In this document: piece by piece, positions 34,265 to 44,080 of the stretch | How positions within the stretch are numbered: position 1 is the first letter of the stretch | How the letters are laid out: each line of letters opens with the position of its first letter | Source: an uncultured Pseudomonadota bacterium | GTDB taxonomy: Bacteria > Pseudomonadota > Alphaproteobacteria > Rs-D84 | Direction of reading: 5' to 3' | Assembly: GCA_947306185.1 (NCBI GenBank) | Contig: CAMZFU010000001.1 | Span: forward strand, 39,821 to 103,820 | Length of the DNA stretch: 64,000 bases | The notes under the pieces: generated by a model | The model's input: the letters and a program-made list of their open reading frames with translations, nothing else | The model's database searches: none | Told to the model about the DNA's origin: nothing | Position numbers and translations under genes: made by a program

Positions 34265-35884
34265 CTATCTATCATTTGTATCAAGTAAACGTTCAAGTTT
34301 TTCTTTTGCAACCTTGATTTTATCATCTATTTCTTTGATTGAATCAGGATTATTATTTTTTAATGCGTCCGCGATTAATTGTTTTCTATCAATTGTTAAT
34401 TTTTCAAGATACTTTTGTAATTTTAATGATATTAAATATTTTTCCGCAGATTCAAAACCAAGGTTCATATCTGGAACATTCGTATCAAAATCAATATTAA
34501 AACTGCTTATGAAATCACCATAACGTTCGGCCAATTCCGGATATTTATTTACAATAAAATTCAATGTATTTTTTGTTGTTAATTCTATATCTGGAACATC
34601 TATGGATATCTGTTCTGATTTTTTCTTCCATTTGTGCCATTCGTTAAATTTGCGTGAATCATATTCGTGTTCGTATTCGGCACGAAGTGTTTTATCTGTT
34701 ATTTTTTCTAGTTGGGATTTCAAAAATTTTTCTGCCTGTGTTTTTCCAGATGGTGTACTGACTAAATAATTTGTATTTGTTATTTTCCATAGGAAATCAA
34801 CCAACGGCATGGAATTATTTATAATCTTGTCCATTTCACTTTTTCCGGATTTACGCAGTATTTCATCTGGGTCTTTTCCGCCGGTCACAAATGCGAAACG
34901 AACATCAGAATTATCACGCAAGAACGGTAATACAATACCACATGCGCGCGCTGCTGCTTTTTGCCCTGCCCCGTCGCCATCAAAACAAAAAATAATATTT
35001 CTATTCGCCTTGCAAAGTATTGCAATATGATCTTCGGTCAATGCGGTCCCCAGTGGCGCAACCGTCTCACCAAAACCATTACATTGCATTTGAATCGCAT
35101 CAATTTGACCTTCGACAATAATTGCACGATTTGCACGATGTATATTTTCACGTGCAAAATTGAAACCGAACAAAGTTTGTCTTTTATGGAACATTTCTGT
35201 ATCGGTTGTGTTTATATATTTTGGTTCCGAACCATCTAATGAACGGCCTGAAAATGCAACAATTTGACCACGCGCATTAAATATAGGAAACATCAATTTA
35301 TCGCGAAAGAAATCATACATTCCATATTCGCCGCGCCGTACAAGTCCCGTTGCAATAAGTTTATCTTGTTTAGTATTTACGAATTTATTAGAAATAATAT
35401 TGTTTTTTGGCGCGTATCCGATACCATATTTTTTTATCATTTCATCTGTAAATCCGCGACCGCGTATATATTCTAATGCATGCGCACCATCTGGTGTAAA
35501 TAATTTTTCGGCATATATTTTTGCGGCGTCCGTTGTGATGGTTATGTATGTTTCTTCGGCTGCGATTTGTTCTTGTGATTTTTGTTTTATTTCTGGCAAT
35601 GGAATACCCGCCATTTCTGCTAATTCTGTAATAGCGGCCATAAAATCGATATGTTCCATTTCCATAGTAAATGAAATAATATCGCCAGATTTTCCGCAAC
35701 CAAAACAATGATAAAAACCTTTGTCTTCACGTACAGAAAAAGACGGTGTTTTTTCATTATGAAATGGGCAACATCCCCAATAATTTTCTCCTTTTCGTGT
35801 TAAAGGTACATGACGTTGTACAACATCAACAATAGACAGCCTTTCACGTAATTGATCGGTAAAATTATTGTCGTATTTCGCCAT
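34265..35884 (-). CDS. dnaG: DNA primase
   Basis: DnaG makes RNA primers on the lagging strand. The 539 residues show the N-terminal zinc motif (CPFHNEKTPSFSVRED near 39, then HCFGCGKSGD near 58), the RNA polymerase core with YGIGYAP near 153, the Toprim EGQIDAIQM near 263 and FDGDGAGQKAA near 305, and a helical DnaB-binding end. Length is on the short side (580-600 is usual). The start codon overlaps the topA stop by one base, so topA and dnaG form one operon. Confidence 0.95.
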   Translation of the reverse strand: MAKYDNNFTDQLRERLSIVDVVQRHVPLTRKGENYWGCCPFHNEKTPSFSVREDKGFYHCFGCGKSGDIISFTMEMEHIDFMAAITELAEMAGIPLPEIKQKSQEQIAAEETYITITTDAAKIYAEKLFTPDGAHALEYIRGRGFTDEMIKKYGIGYAPKNNIISNKFVNTKQDKLIATGLVRRGEYGMYDFFRDKLMFPIFNARGQIVAFSGRSLDGSEPKYINTTDTEMFHKRQTLFGFNFARENIHRANRAIIVEGQIDAIQMQCNGFGETVAPLGTALTEDHIAILCKANRNIIFCFDGDGAGQKAAARACGIVLPFLRDNSDVRFAFVTGGKDPDEILRKSGKSEMDKIINNSMPLVDFLWKITNTNYLVSTPSGKTQAEKFLKSQLEKITDKTLRAEYEHEYDSRKFNEWHKWKKKSEQISIDVPDIELTTKNTLNFIVNKYPELAERYGDFISSFNIDFDTNVPDMNLGFESAEKYLISLKLQKYLEKLTIDRKQLIADALKNNNPDSIKEIDDKIKVAKEKLERLLDTNDR

Positions 35885-38109
35885 TATTTCTTGCTAAACC
35901 TTTTTGTCGGTTTTTTGTTGTTTATTAAATCTGCGGCCGTTTCTAAATCTGGCTGGTCTGATACACTAACATTTACCTTGTTGCTTGAAATATATGCACC
36001 ATAACGTCCGGTTGGATAATAATAAATCATTTTATTTGTTTTTGGATTTACACCAATTTCCACCGGTTCGGCCTTTTTATTACCACCTTCTAATAATTCA
36101 CGTGCAATTTCAAGAGTGATAGTTTCAGATGTATATTTCTTTGCCGGTGCATTTTTTGTTCCATCGGTAACATACGGTCCAAAACGCCCTATACGATAAG
36201 ATATACCGTCCCCAAGGTCTTTTGGTTCTTGTTTGGCGTTTGCCTCGGGGGCATCAGATAAACGTTTTGTATAATCACATTTTGGATAATTTTCACAACC
36301 AATAAATGCACCGAATTTTGATAATTTTATCCCCAATTTTCCACCACATTTCGGACATTTATCGTTGCCATCAACAAATAAATGTTTGTTCATAAATTTA
36401 TTTATTTCATCGATGATATCTGTTGTTTTAATATCACGCGCACCAGAAATCATTTTTTCTGTATCGCCCCAGAAATCATTTAATGCGGCAAGTTTATCGG
36501 TTTTTCCATTTGATACATCGTCCAATGTATCTTCGGTTTTTGCGGTAAAATTAACATCCACCAGGTCCGTAAAATACTTTGCCAAATATGCCGCGATAAC
36601 CCATCCACCAGGGGTTGGATGAAAACGTCGTTGTTTATCTTGTTCAACATATTTTCTTTCAACAATTGTTGACATAATTGCCGCATACGTTGATGGACGC
36701 CCTATTCCAAGTTCTTCAAGTTTTTTAACAAGTGATGCTTCGGTATATCTTGCCGGCGGTTGAGTAAAGTGTTGATCTGTATCTATTTCAGAAATTGTGA
36801 CATTATCGCCAACATTCATAACCGGTAATTTTGCATCAGATTCATCATCATTGTCGTCTTTATCTTCGATATAAACTTTCATAAACCCATCAAATGTGCG
36901 CGCGCGACCAACCGCGTGGAATGTTGCAATTTTATCATTTGTTACGATATCTGCCGCCACAGAATCAAATTCTGCATTGGTCATTTGGCACGCAATTGTA
37001 CGTTTCCATATCAAATCATACAGTTTCTTTTCGTCACCAGAAAGTTCGTGTTCGGCACCATCAAAATGTGTTGGACGAATTGCTTCGTGGGCTTCCTGTG
37101 CGTTTTTAGATTTTGTAACATAAATATTTGGCGATTTTGGTAAAAATGTATTTCCATAATTTTTACTGATAAAATTTCTTATTTCACTAACCGCCTCGTT
37201 TGACAGGTTTGTCGCATCGGTTCGCATATATGTAATGAAACCATTTTCATAAAGTTTTTGGGCAACAGACATTGTTTTCTTGGACGAAAAATAAAGCTTA
37301 CGCGCGGCCTCTTGTTGTAATGTACTTGTTGTAAACGGTGCGTATGGCCGATAAGACAATTTTTTCTTGTCAATATTTGACACAGTCGCATTTATTGGTG
37401 TTTTTAATTTTGATAATACCGTATCAACATCCGATTTGTTTTTAAGGGTCATTTTTTCAATTTTTTGACCGTCAAAATAACTAAGACCTGCATTGAAATT
37501 ACTTTTATCTAATTTGCAACCTGCGGATACAGACCAATATTCTACTGGATTAAAATCTTCTATTTCGCGTTCGCGGTCAACAACCAATTTAACCGCCACT
37601 GATTGTACACGACCGGCGGAACGTCCTAAATTACGCCGCCACAACAACGGTGATATTTCAAAACCAATTAAATAATCTAATGCACGTCGCACTAAATACG
37701 CATCTACTAAATTAGAATCGATTTCACGTGGTTCTTTTATCGCGTTCATAACAGCATTTTTTGTAATTTCATGAAATGCGACACGATAAATCGGCGTTTT
37801 TCCAATCAACTTTTTTGATTTTAATATATCCAAAATATGCCATGCAATTGCTTCCCCTTCGCGGTCAGGATCGGATGCAAGATACACTGCGTCGGCCTTT
37901 TTAACTTCATCGGTAATAAGTTTAATTTTTTTTTCTTTACCTGGCATAATTTGCCAACGCATTTCAAAATTATTTTTTGTATCAACACTGCCGTTTTCTG
38001 GGACCAAGTCGCGAACATGACCAACAGATGCAATAACATGCCACCCTTTTCCAAGATATTTTTCAATTGTTTTTGCCTTTGATGGAGATTCAACAATTAG
38101 TAAATTCAT
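35884..38109 (-). CDS. topA: DNA topoisomerase I
   Basis: TopA relaxes negative supercoils with a Tyr-DNA covalent intermediate. The 741 residues show the Toprim IVESPSKAKTIEKYLG near 4 and SDPDREGEAIAWH near 100, the active-site segment GFITYMRTDATNLS near 295 with Tyr299 as catalytic candidate, and RPSTYAAIMSTIVERKY near 480. One four-Cys zinc ribbon (CPKCGGKLGI and CENYPKCDY) and two C-terminal repeats follow. Two to three zinc ribbons are usual, so the tail is reduced. It lies 2 bases downstream of the rodA start-to-stop frame, in the same direction. Confidence 0.95.
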   Translation of the reverse strand: MNLLIVESPSKAKTIEKYLGKGWHVIASVGHVRDLVPENGSVDTKNNFEMRWQIMPGKEKKIKLITDEVKKADAVYLASDPDREGEAIAWHILDILKSKKLIGKTPIYRVAFHEITKNAVMNAIKEPREIDSNLVDAYLVRRALDYLIGFEISPLLWRRNLGRSAGRVQSVAVKLVVDREREIEDFNPVEYWSVSAGCKLDKSNFNAGLSYFDGQKIEKMTLKNKSDVDTVLSKLKTPINATVSNIDKKKLSYRPYAPFTTSTLQQEAARKLYFSSKKTMSVAQKLYENGFITYMRTDATNLSNEAVSEIRNFISKNYGNTFLPKSPNIYVTKSKNAQEAHEAIRPTHFDGAEHELSGDEKKLYDLIWKRTIACQMTNAEFDSVAADIVTNDKIATFHAVGRARTFDGFMKVYIEDKDDNDDESDAKLPVMNVGDNVTISEIDTDQHFTQPPARYTEASLVKKLEELGIGRPSTYAAIMSTIVERKYVEQDKQRRFHPTPGGWVIAAYLAKYFTDLVDVNFTAKTEDTLDDVSNGKTDKLAALNDFWGDTEKMISGARDIKTTDIIDEINKFMNKHLFVDGNDKCPKCGGKLGIKLSKFGAFIGCENYPKCDYTKRLSDAPEANAKQEPKDLGDGISYRIGRFGPYVTDGTKNAPAKKYTSETITLEIARELLEGGNKKAEPVEIGVNPKTNKMIYYYPTGRYGAYISSNKVNVSVSDQPDLETAADLINNKKPTKRFSKK

Positions 38110-38111
38110 TT

Positions 38112-39257
38112 CTAACTTCCTTTGGCCGATAATTGCTGGTCTTTATGTATGTGTGCGTTCTCGCATAGCCCAAAACCGAACATCAGTGATAATAAACTGC
38201 TGCCGCCAAAGGACATAAGCGGTAATGGCACCCCGACGGTTGGAACCATACCCAAAACCATAGAGATATTTATAAAATAATAAATGAAAAAGTTCAACAT
38301 AAAACCAAAACATACCAATTGCCCGAATCTATTTCGACACGTTTTTGCGGCCCAAAACAATATGATAATGGTAATTGTATATATAAACAATATGGTAAAT
38401 GCGCCGAAAAATCCAAATTCTTCGCCAAGCATTGTAAATATGAAGTCGGTCTGTTTTTCCGGCAAGAACGATTGTTGCGATTGCGACCCGTTCATATACC
38501 CCTTACCAATCAGACCGCCACTACCAAATGCTATTTTGGCCTGATTTATCTGATACCCTGCGCCCTTGGCATCATGGTCTGGGTCCAAGAAAGTAATAAT
38601 CCTTTCGCGTTGATATTGATGCATCCCACCATACCAAACAACAGGTGCCGACATCACGGCAAGTAACGCGCCGATAAGGAACCATTTCTTGTTTGCCCCG
38701 ACAATATAAAATATCCCAATTGTAATAAGTGCAATAGAAATTGCGGTTCCTAAATCCGGCTGCATAACAACTAATCCAAATGGGATTAACATCAGAAGTG
38801 CCGGTACTATATAGTTTTTGAACTTGCTTAATTCCACAGAATTCATCCACGCAAAATATCGTGCCAACACCATAACAAGTGCTATTTTAAACAATTCTGA
38901 TGGTTGAATATGTATAAATCCAAGGTTCAACCAACGTTGTGCCCCCATTCCGGTATGACCAACAAATGTAACCAATACAATAAGTATTGCCGCAATTGCA
39001 TAAATAGTATATGCGGACTTTAACCAGAATTTTATATTCGTAAATGCCGCGATAAAAAATACACACATACCTGCAATAATCTTTAACAGTTGAGATAAAG
39101 CAAATGGTTGCCATGAACCACCACCGGCAGAATAAAGGATAATTTCGGATATAATCAATATCAAACACATAGGTGCAAACATAACCCAGGAAAAACGACC
39201 AAGTTTTTCCGAAAAGTTCATCATATTTGCATTTGAAACACGTGTTTGTTTTGTCAT
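38112..39257 (-). CDS. rodA: Rod shape-determining glycosyltransferase RodA
   Basis: RodA is a SEDS-family peptidoglycan glycosyltransferase that works with PBP2 in the elongasome. The 381 residues have about ten membrane helices with the SEDS motifs AQRWLNLGFIHIQPSELFKI near 106 (QPSE) and PDLGTAISIALI near 167. A conserved extracellular loop segment, GSGGLIGKGYMNGSQSQQSF near 247, carries the catalytic-region Gly-rich stretch. It sits directly behind mrdA, the gene for its transpeptidase partner. Confidence 0.93.
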   Translation of the reverse strand: MTKQTRVSNANMMNFSEKLGRFSWVMFAPMCLILIISEIILYSAGGGSWQPFALSQLLKIIAGMCVFFIAAFTNIKFWLKSAYTIYAIAAILIVLVTFVGHTGMGAQRWLNLGFIHIQPSELFKIALVMVLARYFAWMNSVELSKFKNYIVPALLMLIPFGLVVMQPDLGTAISIALITIGIFYIVGANKKWFLIGALLAVMSAPVVWYGGMHQYQRERIITFLDPDHDAKGAGYQINQAKIAFGSGGLIGKGYMNGSQSQQSFLPEKQTDFIFTMLGEEFGFFGAFTILFIYTITIIILFWAAKTCRNRFGQLVCFGFMLNFFIYYFINISMVLGMVPTVGVPLPLMSFGGSSLLSLMFGFGLCENAHIHKDQQLSAKGS

Positions 39258-39266
39258 TTTTATCTG

Positions 39267-41039
39267 TTAGTTATTTGTTAAAAGTTCCTTCATTACAGCG
39301 GATACAGTACGCGCGGCACTGCCACTGCCACCGGAATGTTCTGTAATCACGCATACGGCATATTTTGGTGCATTGGTCGGTGCATATCCAACAAAAAGCC
39401 CGTGATTACGCATATTCCATTTTAATTGTTCATTTGTTAAAACCCCCGATATACGTTCGGCACGCGAAATACTGCGGACCTGGGATGTTCCGGTTTTTCC
39501 ACCCATTTTTGCACCTTTGACATCTATGGCACTGCCTGCAGCGGTTCCACCTTTTTTGGTCACTTCTTCTAATCCATTTAACACGATTTTAAGATTTTTT
39601 TGTTGGAAATCCATACTTTCAAATTGCGGCACAGTGCCATCTTTGATTAAACGCGGAATAACACGTTTGTTTGATGCGACGCGCGCCATCATCACCGCCA
39701 ATTGCATACAGTTTACCAAAATGAACCCTTGACCAATTCCGGAAATAACCGTATCACCATGAACCCATTTGGAACCTATGTTTGTTTCTTTCCATTCACG
39801 GTCTGGTATAACACCGGGCATTTGTTTAGAAACAATATCTTCAATATATTTTTCCGTCATTCCCAAACGTATCGCCATGCGTTTAATTGCATCAATACCA
39901 ATGCGCAGGGCCAGTTGATAAAAATAAATATCGCAAGAATGCTTTAATGCTTTGACAATATTTACACGACCGTGCCCTTTGCTTTCCCAACAATGATACC
40001 GGCGATCCCCGTAATCCCAATGCCCAGGGCAAAATACGGTTTCGTTCAATGTGACGGCACCGGCCTCTAATGCGGCAAGTGCGACAACAATCTTGAATGT
40101 TGAACCGGGTGGATATAAACCTTCGAATACTTTGTTCATAAATGGTTTTGCAAAGTTTTGACGCAGGCCTGCAATATATTCTTCGGCGTCATCGCCTGCA
40201 AAATAGTTTGGATCAAAACTGGGGGTTGATGCCATTGCCAAAATATCACCTGTTTCAATGTCAATGGCGACACCACACCCCGATTTATGCAATGTCAATG
40301 CATCGTAAAGTTTGCGTTGCGCATTATCATTTATAGTTGTTTGAATATCTTTTCCGATAATAGATGGCTTGTATTGGGTTTTATCTTCGCCGGTAACACG
40401 TCCCAATGCATTTGTTATCATGACATTTTGACCGGGAATACCGGACAATTCATCATTAAAACGCTTTTCTAGTCCTGTTATGCCATGTGTATAAAATGGT
40501 GTATTTGCAACAGGTTTATCAGGCGCGCCAACATAACCAAAAAACTGTGCACCGGCGGGTCCCAGTTCATAAACACGTGCATAACCACTTTCCACATGCA
40601 ACCCAGGAAGGTTTTTTGCCTGTAATCCCGCAAGTGTATTCCAATTTGTATTTTCACTAACCAATACCGGTTGGAACTTTTGTTGTTTTTTTATTCGTTG
40701 CCATATTTTATCAACACGTTTTTTCGTAAGGCCCAAATCATTGGCAACTGTTGAAACCAAGTTTTCCAAATCGTCTGTTTCTTCGGGAATTATATATATA
40801 CGATAAATTGGCGCGTCGTGCGAAATGGGGGTTCCATACTTTGATAAAATATTACCACGTTGCGGCATATTTACCTGAATACGAAATGAATTATTTTCAC
40901 TTTTTTTCTTGTAATCACGATAGTTAAACACCTGCATTTGCAACATACGCAACACCAACCCAGATGTTAAAATCATACCTGTTGTTAAAAACAAGGCACT
41001 GCGGCGGTCGAACATTTTTGATATTTCTGTATCAATCAT
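39267..41039 (-). CDS. mrdA: Penicillin-binding protein 2
   Basis: PBP2 is the transpeptidase for side-wall growth. 590 residues: one N-terminal membrane helix (about 15-35), a dimer/pedestal domain, and a transpeptidase domain with SxxK in PGSTFKIV near 310 (catalytic Ser), SxN-like SCDIYFYQ near 366 and KTGTSQV near 515. It overlaps mreD by 8 bases. The order mreC-mreD-mrdA-rodA is the standard elongasome cluster, although mreB is 18 kb away in this window. Confidence 0.95.
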   Translation of the reverse strand: MIDTEISKMFDRRSALFLTTGMILTSGLVLRMLQMQVFNYRDYKKKSENNSFRIQVNMPQRGNILSKYGTPISHDAPIYRIYIIPEETDDLENLVSTVANDLGLTKKRVDKIWQRIKKQQKFQPVLVSENTNWNTLAGLQAKNLPGLHVESGYARVYELGPAGAQFFGYVGAPDKPVANTPFYTHGITGLEKRFNDELSGIPGQNVMITNALGRVTGEDKTQYKPSIIGKDIQTTINDNAQRKLYDALTLHKSGCGVAIDIETGDILAMASTPSFDPNYFAGDDAEEYIAGLRQNFAKPFMNKVFEGLYPPGSTFKIVVALAALEAGAVTLNETVFCPGHWDYGDRRYHCWESKGHGRVNIVKALKHSCDIYFYQLALRIGIDAIKRMAIRLGMTEKYIEDIVSKQMPGVIPDREWKETNIGSKWVHGDTVISGIGQGFILVNCMQLAVMMARVASNKRVIPRLIKDGTVPQFESMDFQQKNLKIVLNGLEEVTKKGGTAAGSAIDVKGAKMGGKTGTSQVRSISRAERISGVLTNEQLKWNMRNHGLFVGYAPTNAPKYAVCVITEHSGGSGSAARTVSAVMKELLTNN

Positions 41040-41487
41040 CGCACACCACCTTGGTTAGAAAGGCGACTGGAATATACGCGGCGCACGTTACAATAAACAT
41101 CAAAATCCCCAAACCTAAACTTGTCCAACTTAAGTACCAAAAAATCATAGATAAACTTGCAATACCAAAAAATATCATAAATGCGTATATGCCGTATTTC
41201 TTGGTATGCGTTAAATCAATAATGGTTTGGATATTTACAATTGCATAGTATGCACAATAAAGTGTTGTCCAAAAAATTACGGTATCAAAATTATAATCTA
41301 TTAAAAAACAAAACAAAATCGCAAATGCCGTAAAATATGGAACCGGTTTAATAAAAGAACAATAAAATATCGGAATTATCGCCAAAACACCGGCCGGATT
41401 TATCCACGGATTTGATAATCGCCACAATGCAATCGTAATTAAAAAAGGAAAAGCAATCTGCAAATATTTAATAATGTTTTGCTTCAT
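41032..41487 (-). CDS. mreD: Rod shape-determining protein MreD
   Basis: 151 residues with about five membrane helices (about 11-28, 30-48, 52-70, 96-115, 117-140), the usual MreD layout. Identity is mainly by position between mreC (4-base overlap) and mrdA (8-base overlap). MreD is a membrane partner of MreC in the elongasome. Sequence conservation in this family is poor, so homology by eye is weak but the context is strong. Confidence 0.85.
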   Translation of the reverse strand: MKQNIIKYLQIAFPFLITIALWRLSNPWINPAGVLAIIPIFYCSFIKPVPYFTAFAILFCFLIDYNFDTVIFWTTLYCAYYAIVNIQTIIDLTHTKKYGIYAFMIFFGIASLSMIFWYLSWTSLGLGILMFIVTCAAYIPVAFLTKVVCDD

Positions 41488-42308
41488 TTGTAATTTTCCT
41501 GATTTACATTAAATTTAAATACAATAACGCTTGAAAGTTGGCTTGGTGACAAAATATCAACATCAGATGTATTCTGCATTGTGCCAACAAATATATCTGG
41601 GGGTAAAATACCACTAATACTGCTGGTAACAAGTTTTGTTCCCTTGCCACCTTGGAATTTCGGATCGTTAAAGAATCCAACTGTTGGACTTGTTGCGCCA
41701 TTTCCACGCAAGAATCCATATACATCAGAACCCGCAACGCGTACCGCAATGTTTGTGTTTGAATCAGTCAACGCACGTACGCGCGAATAATGTGCACCCG
41801 TATCCATAATAATACCAACCATGGCATTATCAAATGATACAACCACCATACCGGTTTTTAATCCGTCGCGCGCCCCGCGATCTATTAAAAATGTTTCGTG
41901 ATTCACCGCGGTATTATCCAATATAACATCGGCAACAACCGTTTCATATTCGGTATTGCGTTTTATATCTAATTCATTGATCAATCGTTCGTTTTCGACC
42001 AATGCCACATCACATTCGTTTTTACGGGCCAATGCCATATCAAGCCGTGTACGCAGTTCTTCATTTTCTTGTCTAAGGTTGGAAATATCACGAATATCCC
42101 TAACTAAATTGCCACCCGCACGTATTGGCCAAGTAATAACATTACCAACACCATTGGCAATTGGCAAAATAACATGTGCCGCCCCATTCATAAACCGATA
42201 ATCCGGTTTTGCCACCACTATATATATAAGTATAATTGGCAATAATGCCGCAACAAAGGCGGATTTTATAATGGTATGTAATCTGGAAGATACTTTCTTT
42301 GGATTCAT
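41484..42308 (-). CDS. mreC: Rod shape-determining protein MreC
   Basis: 274 residues: a membrane helix near the N-terminus (about 13-32), a coiled coil (about 68-110, LRQENEELRTRLDMALARKN), then two beta-barrel domains with HETFLIDRGARDGLKTGMVV near 136 and NTNIAVRVAGSDVYGFLRGN near 190. MreC organises PBP2 and RodA in the periplasm. It starts the minus-strand operon and is divergent from rpmI. Confidence 0.93.
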   Translation of the reverse strand: MNPKKVSSRLHTIIKSAFVAALLPIILIYIVVAKPDYRFMNGAAHVILPIANGVGNVITWPIRAGGNLVRDIRDISNLRQENEELRTRLDMALARKNECDVALVENERLINELDIKRNTEYETVVADVILDNTAVNHETFLIDRGARDGLKTGMVVVSFDNAMVGIIMDTGAHYSRVRALTDSNTNIAVRVAGSDVYGFLRGNGATSPTVGFFNDPKFQGGKGTKLVTSSISGILPPDIFVGTMQNTSDVDILSPSQLSSVIVFKFNVNQENYK

Positions 42309-42353
42309 TTCGACGTCAGTTTAATAGCAAAAAAAAGAATATTCAATAAAAAC

Positions 42354-42381
42354 TTGATTTTTCCATAAATTATGTCAAAAT
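42354..42381 (+). promoter_or_regulatory. rpmI-rplT promoter
   Basis: -35 TTGATT (42354-42359), 16-base spacer, weak -10 CAAAAT (42376-42381) with the extended TGT. A short hairpin (GTGGCAAGGCATTGCCAC) at about 42402-42419 lies in the leader and may be the L20-type autoregulation site. That is inference from the known rpmI-rplT control. Confidence 0.45.
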
Positions 42382-42448
42382 AGCCCCGTCAAACCATCCA
42401 AAGTGGCAAGGCATTGCCACCAGGATTATACTAACAAGAGGTTAAAAA

Positions 42449-42652
42449 ATGCCAAAATTAAAGACAAAGTCATACTTGAAAAAGCGTGCATCTATGACCG
42501 CAACCGGTAAAATTCGTGTTGCCAGAAATGCCCACAAAAAACTTCTGCGTAATAAATCTGCGCGTGCAAACAACGCCGGTTCTAAACCGCAGTATTTGAA
42601 TGATAACATGGTCGGCCAGGCGAAAATCTTGGCGCCGTATGGTTTGAAATAA
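42449..42652 (+). CDS. rpmI: Ribosomal protein bL35
   Basis: 67 residues, MPKLKTKSYLKKRASMTATG then KIRVARNAHKKLLRNKSARA, the bL35 sequence pattern of a small basic large-subunit protein. The AACAAGAGGTTAAAAA ribosome site supports the ATG. rplT follows after 12 bases. infC, the usual first gene of this operon, is not here. Confidence 0.95.
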   Translation: MPKLKTKSYLKKRASMTATGKIRVARNAHKKLLRNKSARANNAGSKPQYLNDNMVGQAKILAPYGLK

Positions 42653-42664
42653 TGGGGGCATAAA

Positions 42665-43030
42665 ATGGCAAGAGTAAAACGTGGAACAACGGTTCGTCAA
42701 AAACACAATAAAATTTTAGAACGTGCCAAGGGCTTCCTTGGTCGCCACAGCAGCACTTATCGTGCCGCACGTGAAAAATCAGAAAAAGCGGGTCAGTATG
42801 CATATCGTGATCGTCGCACCAAAAAACGTGATTTCCGCAGTTTGTGGATTGTCCGTATTAACGCGGCGGTTCGTCCTTCTGGCATCACATACAGCCAATT
42901 CATGAATGGTCTGCGCAAGGCCGGTGTTGAATTGGACCGCAAGGTTTTGGCCGAAATGGCATATGCCGGTGATGCAAATTTTGCTAAACTTATTGAAACC
43001 GCAAAACGATTTATCGCAGGGGATAAATAA
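42665..43030 (+). CDS. rplT: Ribosomal protein bL20
   Basis: 121 residues, MARVKRGTTVRQKHNKILER then AKGFLGRHSSTYRAAREKSE, matching bL20, which binds 23S rRNA and is needed for early 50S assembly. In many bacteria L20 represses its own operon through a leader RNA. The ribosome site GGGGGCATAAA precedes the ATG. Confidence 0.97.
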   Translation: MARVKRGTTVRQKHNKILERAKGFLGRHSSTYRAAREKSEKAGQYAYRDRRTKKRDFRSLWIVRINAAVRPSGITYSQFMNGLRKAGVELDRKVLAEMAYAGDANFAKLIETAKRFIAGDK

Positions 43031-43064
43031 AACCCTTGGCGGCAGGTTGTTTTTTGTTTATGAT

Positions 43065-43096
43065 TATGGGGCCGCGAAAGCAGGCCCCATATTTAT
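43065..43096 (+). terminator. Hairpin between rplT and pheS
   Basis: TATGGGGCC (43065-43073) and GGCCCCATA (43083-43091) form a 9-bp stem, followed only by TTTATT, so its termination strength is doubtful. Two Phe codons (TTT TTT at 43050-43055) lie in a frame just upstream, but without a convincing start. It may partially end the ribosomal operon. Confidence 0.5.
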
Positions 43097-43111
43097 TAAA
43101 AGGTTGAATCA

Positions 43112-44065
43112 ATGTTACAAGAAAAAATTAAAGAAATAGAATCGTTGGATGAATTACAGGAACTCTATACGTCTGTGTATGGTAAAAACGGCACAATGAC
43201 CGCACGCCTTAAAGAGATGAAAAATCTTGGTAATGAAGAACGCGCCGAATTAAACCGTGAAAATACAGAATTGCGCGAATTGTTTAAATCACGCCAGGCC
43301 GAATTAGAATTGGCGGAAATGAACGCGTCGTTGGCAATGCAAAAATTAGACGTAACCTTGGACGGTGAACCGGAAAATCGTGGAACACTGCACCCGGTTA
43401 CACAATCTTTCAAAGAAGCCATAGCGATATTTGAATCTATGGGGTATACCCTTATGACTGGCCCTGAAATCGAAGATGATTGGCACAATTTTACGGCGTT
43501 AAATACCCCGGATTATCATCCTGCACGTGATATGCAAGATACATTTTTTCTTGAAAACGGAAACGTTATGCGTACCCAAACATCGGCGATTCAAATTCGT
43601 GCGATGGAAAAATTAGGTGCGCCAATCAAAATTTTTGCGGTTGGTAATTGTTACCGCAAAGAATTAGATGCGACACATTCGGCTATGTTTGACCAACTGG
43701 AGGGTCTGTATGTTGATAAAGTTGAAAAAAATATAAATTTATCTGATTTGTTGGGAACAATGCGCGTTTTTGCATCAAAGTTTTTCAATAAGGATGTAGA
43801 TTTGCGTATTCGTCCGTCATATTTTCCTTTCACCGACCCCAGCATAGAGGTTGATATGAAATGGGGTGATAGATGGCTTGAATTATTGTGTGGTGGTATG
43901 GTTCATCCAAATGTTTTGCGTAATTGTGGCATTGACCCAGAAAAATACCAAGGGTTCGCTTTTGGATTTGGTTGGGACAGATTGGCAATGTTGAAATATG
44001 GATTAAACGATATTCGGGCCTTTACTGATGGCGATATTCGTTGGTTAAAGAATAGCGGTTTTTAA
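43112..44065 (+). CDS. pheS: Phenylalanyl-tRNA synthetase alpha subunit
   Basis: PheS is the catalytic class II subunit that charges tRNA-Phe. 317 residues: an N-terminal coiled coil (about 1-85), then motif 2-like HPARDMQDTFFLENGNVMRT near 138, and motif 3 with GFAFGFGWDRLAMLKYG near 285. Slightly shorter than the E. coli protein (327), the difference being in the N-terminal arm. The ATG sits after AAAAGGTTGAATCA and the gene is 15 bases from pheT. Confidence 0.95.
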   Translation: MLQEKIKEIESLDELQELYTSVYGKNGTMTARLKEMKNLGNEERAELNRENTELRELFKSRQAELELAEMNASLAMQKLDVTLDGEPENRGTLHPVTQSFKEAIAIFESMGYTLMTGPEIEDDWHNFTALNTPDYHPARDMQDTFFLENGNVMRTQTSAIQIRAMEKLGAPIKIFAVGNCYRKELDATHSAMFDQLEGLYVDKVEKNINLSDLLGTMRVFASKFFNKDVDLRIRPSYFPFTDPSIEVDMKWGDRWLELLCGGMVHPNVLRNCGIDPEKYQGFAFGFGWDRLAMLKYGLNDIRAFTDGDIRWLKNSGF

Positions 44066-44080
44066 TAATAGGGGACGAAA

